Shown piece by piece: positions 63,697 to 64,000 of a DNA stretch of 64,000 bases; the first letter of the stretch is position 1; every line of letters starts with the position of its first letter. The stretch covers positions 1,054,001-1,118,000 of the forward strand of contig NC_015145.1 in NCBI RefSeq assembly GCF_000189535.1. The letters run 5' to 3'. This DNA comes from Pseudarthrobacter phenanthrenivorans Sphe3 (lineage in GTDB: Bacteria > Actinomycetota > Actinomycetes > Actinomycetales > Micrococcaceae). Made by a program: the position numbers and the translations under genes. The notes beneath the pieces were generated by a model, which worked only from the letters and a program-made list of their open reading frames with translations, ran no database searches and had not been told where the DNA came from.

Positions 63697-63736
63697 CCGT
63701 GATCGTTTACGGTCTACCTATCGTGAACGTTTACGA
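63697..63736. promoter_or_regulatory. Twin LacI-type operators
   Basis: CCGTGATCGTTTACGG at 63697-63712 and TCGTGAACGTTTACGA at 63721-63736. Both are palindromes with a central CG, spaced 24 bases centre to centre, just upstream of the operon's first start and downstream of the lacI-type gene. They are the expected binding sites of that regulator. Confidence 0.85.
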
Positions 63737-63784
63737 AGAACGTGTCAAGGGTCACAAGGGAAGAAGTCTCAAGAAATTTCGAAG

Positions 63785-64000
63785 CTAATTGCGCAGGCTG
63801 CCGGCAGGGGCGGAGCTCATGCGGACCACCAGCGTAGGCGGGCTTGGGGCGCGATCGACCGCGCGGCCGTCGATTGCGCCCAGGAGAACTTCGATGCTGG
63901 CGTCAGCGAGAGTGCTGAAATCCTGACGGACGGTCGTCAGGGGAGGCAGGAAGTAGTCCGATCCCTCAATGTCGTCGAATCCTACGATGCTGACATCCTC
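63785..64000 (-). CDS. LacI-family transcriptional regulator, C-terminal part
   Basis: The last 71 codons of a leftward gene whose start lies beyond the window: EDVSIVGFDDIEGSDYFLPPLTTVRQDFSTLADASIEVLLGAIDGRAVDRAPSPPTLVVRMSSAPAGS. VSIVGFDDIE..DYFLPPLTTVRQD is the invariant C-terminal block of LacI sugar regulators. It is the natural repressor of the operon downstream. Confidence 0.9.
   Translation of the reverse strand, partial: EDVSIVGFDDIEGSDYFLPPLTTVRQDFSTLADASIEVLLGAIDGRAVDRAPSPPTLVVRMSSAPAGSLRN

Overview
The window is high-GC DNA with dense, mostly leadered genes, GTG starts and AAGGAG-type ribosome binding sites. Together with the protein content (DsbA-family protein, SorC and IclR regulators, many sugar and polyol ABC systems) it looks like a chromosomal segment of an Arthrobacter-type actinobacterium (Arthrobacter, Pseudarthrobacter or Paenarthrobacter). 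That assignment is inferred from protein style, not from a marker gene. No rRNA or tRNA gene was seen.

Left part, 1-17.1 kb: a defence island of lower GC and different codon style. It holds a three-gene block whose order and sizes resemble the DptF-DptG-DptH phosphorothioation-restriction module: a partial gene, a 474-aa gene, and a giant gene of 1855 codons with a PD-(D/E)XK-like motif and a HerA/VirD4-like ATPase. The block is followed by a C5-cytosine methyltransferase, a Vsr-type endonuclease, a 675-aa protein with a ParB/DndB-like motif and a coiled coil, and a small GIY-YIG-like nuclease. A convergent KAP-family NTPase closes the island. The giant gene is split by a 2142-bp IS21-family element (3404-5545) with a 5-bp target duplication; removing the element restores one open frame. 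No dndABCDE genes are visible, so the pairing of a Dpt-like block with a methyltransferase and Vsr is the most novel item.

17.1-30.3 kb: catabolic genes. A decayed deoR-like gene, a GNAT gene and ribokinase face an MFS transporter and a nucleoside hydrolase (nucleoside to ribose to ribose 5-phosphate). Next come xylulokinase and a SorC regulator, divergent from a polyol operon (binding protein, two permeases, zinc polyol dehydrogenase, long-chain mannitol/arabitol-type dehydrogenase) that lacks its own ABC ATPase.

30.3-56 kb: two related blocks. Copy A and copy B share, in the same order and strands, a broken gntR, a LAS-type peptidase-like protein, an HNH protein, a DsbA-family protein, an SRPBCC protein and a haloacid dehalogenase. 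Copy A carries extra genes in between: a GAF regulator with a flavin monooxygenase and a butanediol-type dehydrogenase; and an amidohydrolase, DUF59 protein, alcohol dehydrogenase and ABM protein with a divergent AcoR-like regulator, which look like the accessory genes of a propane/acetone-type monooxygenase cluster without the monooxygenase. Copy B is compressed, with clear deletion junctions and a scrambled HAD/IclR remnant. Between the copies lie a flavin reductase, a MatC-like transporter, a maleate isomerase-like protein with a divergent IclR regulator, an AAHS-type MFS carrier, an amidase and a YciI protein.

56-64 kb: a leftward sugar operon with a LacI gene (partial) upstream, twin LacI-type operators, two paralogous ribose-type binding proteins, one ATPase, one permease, an epoxide-hydrolase-like enzyme and an unusual glycoside-hydrolase-like protein.
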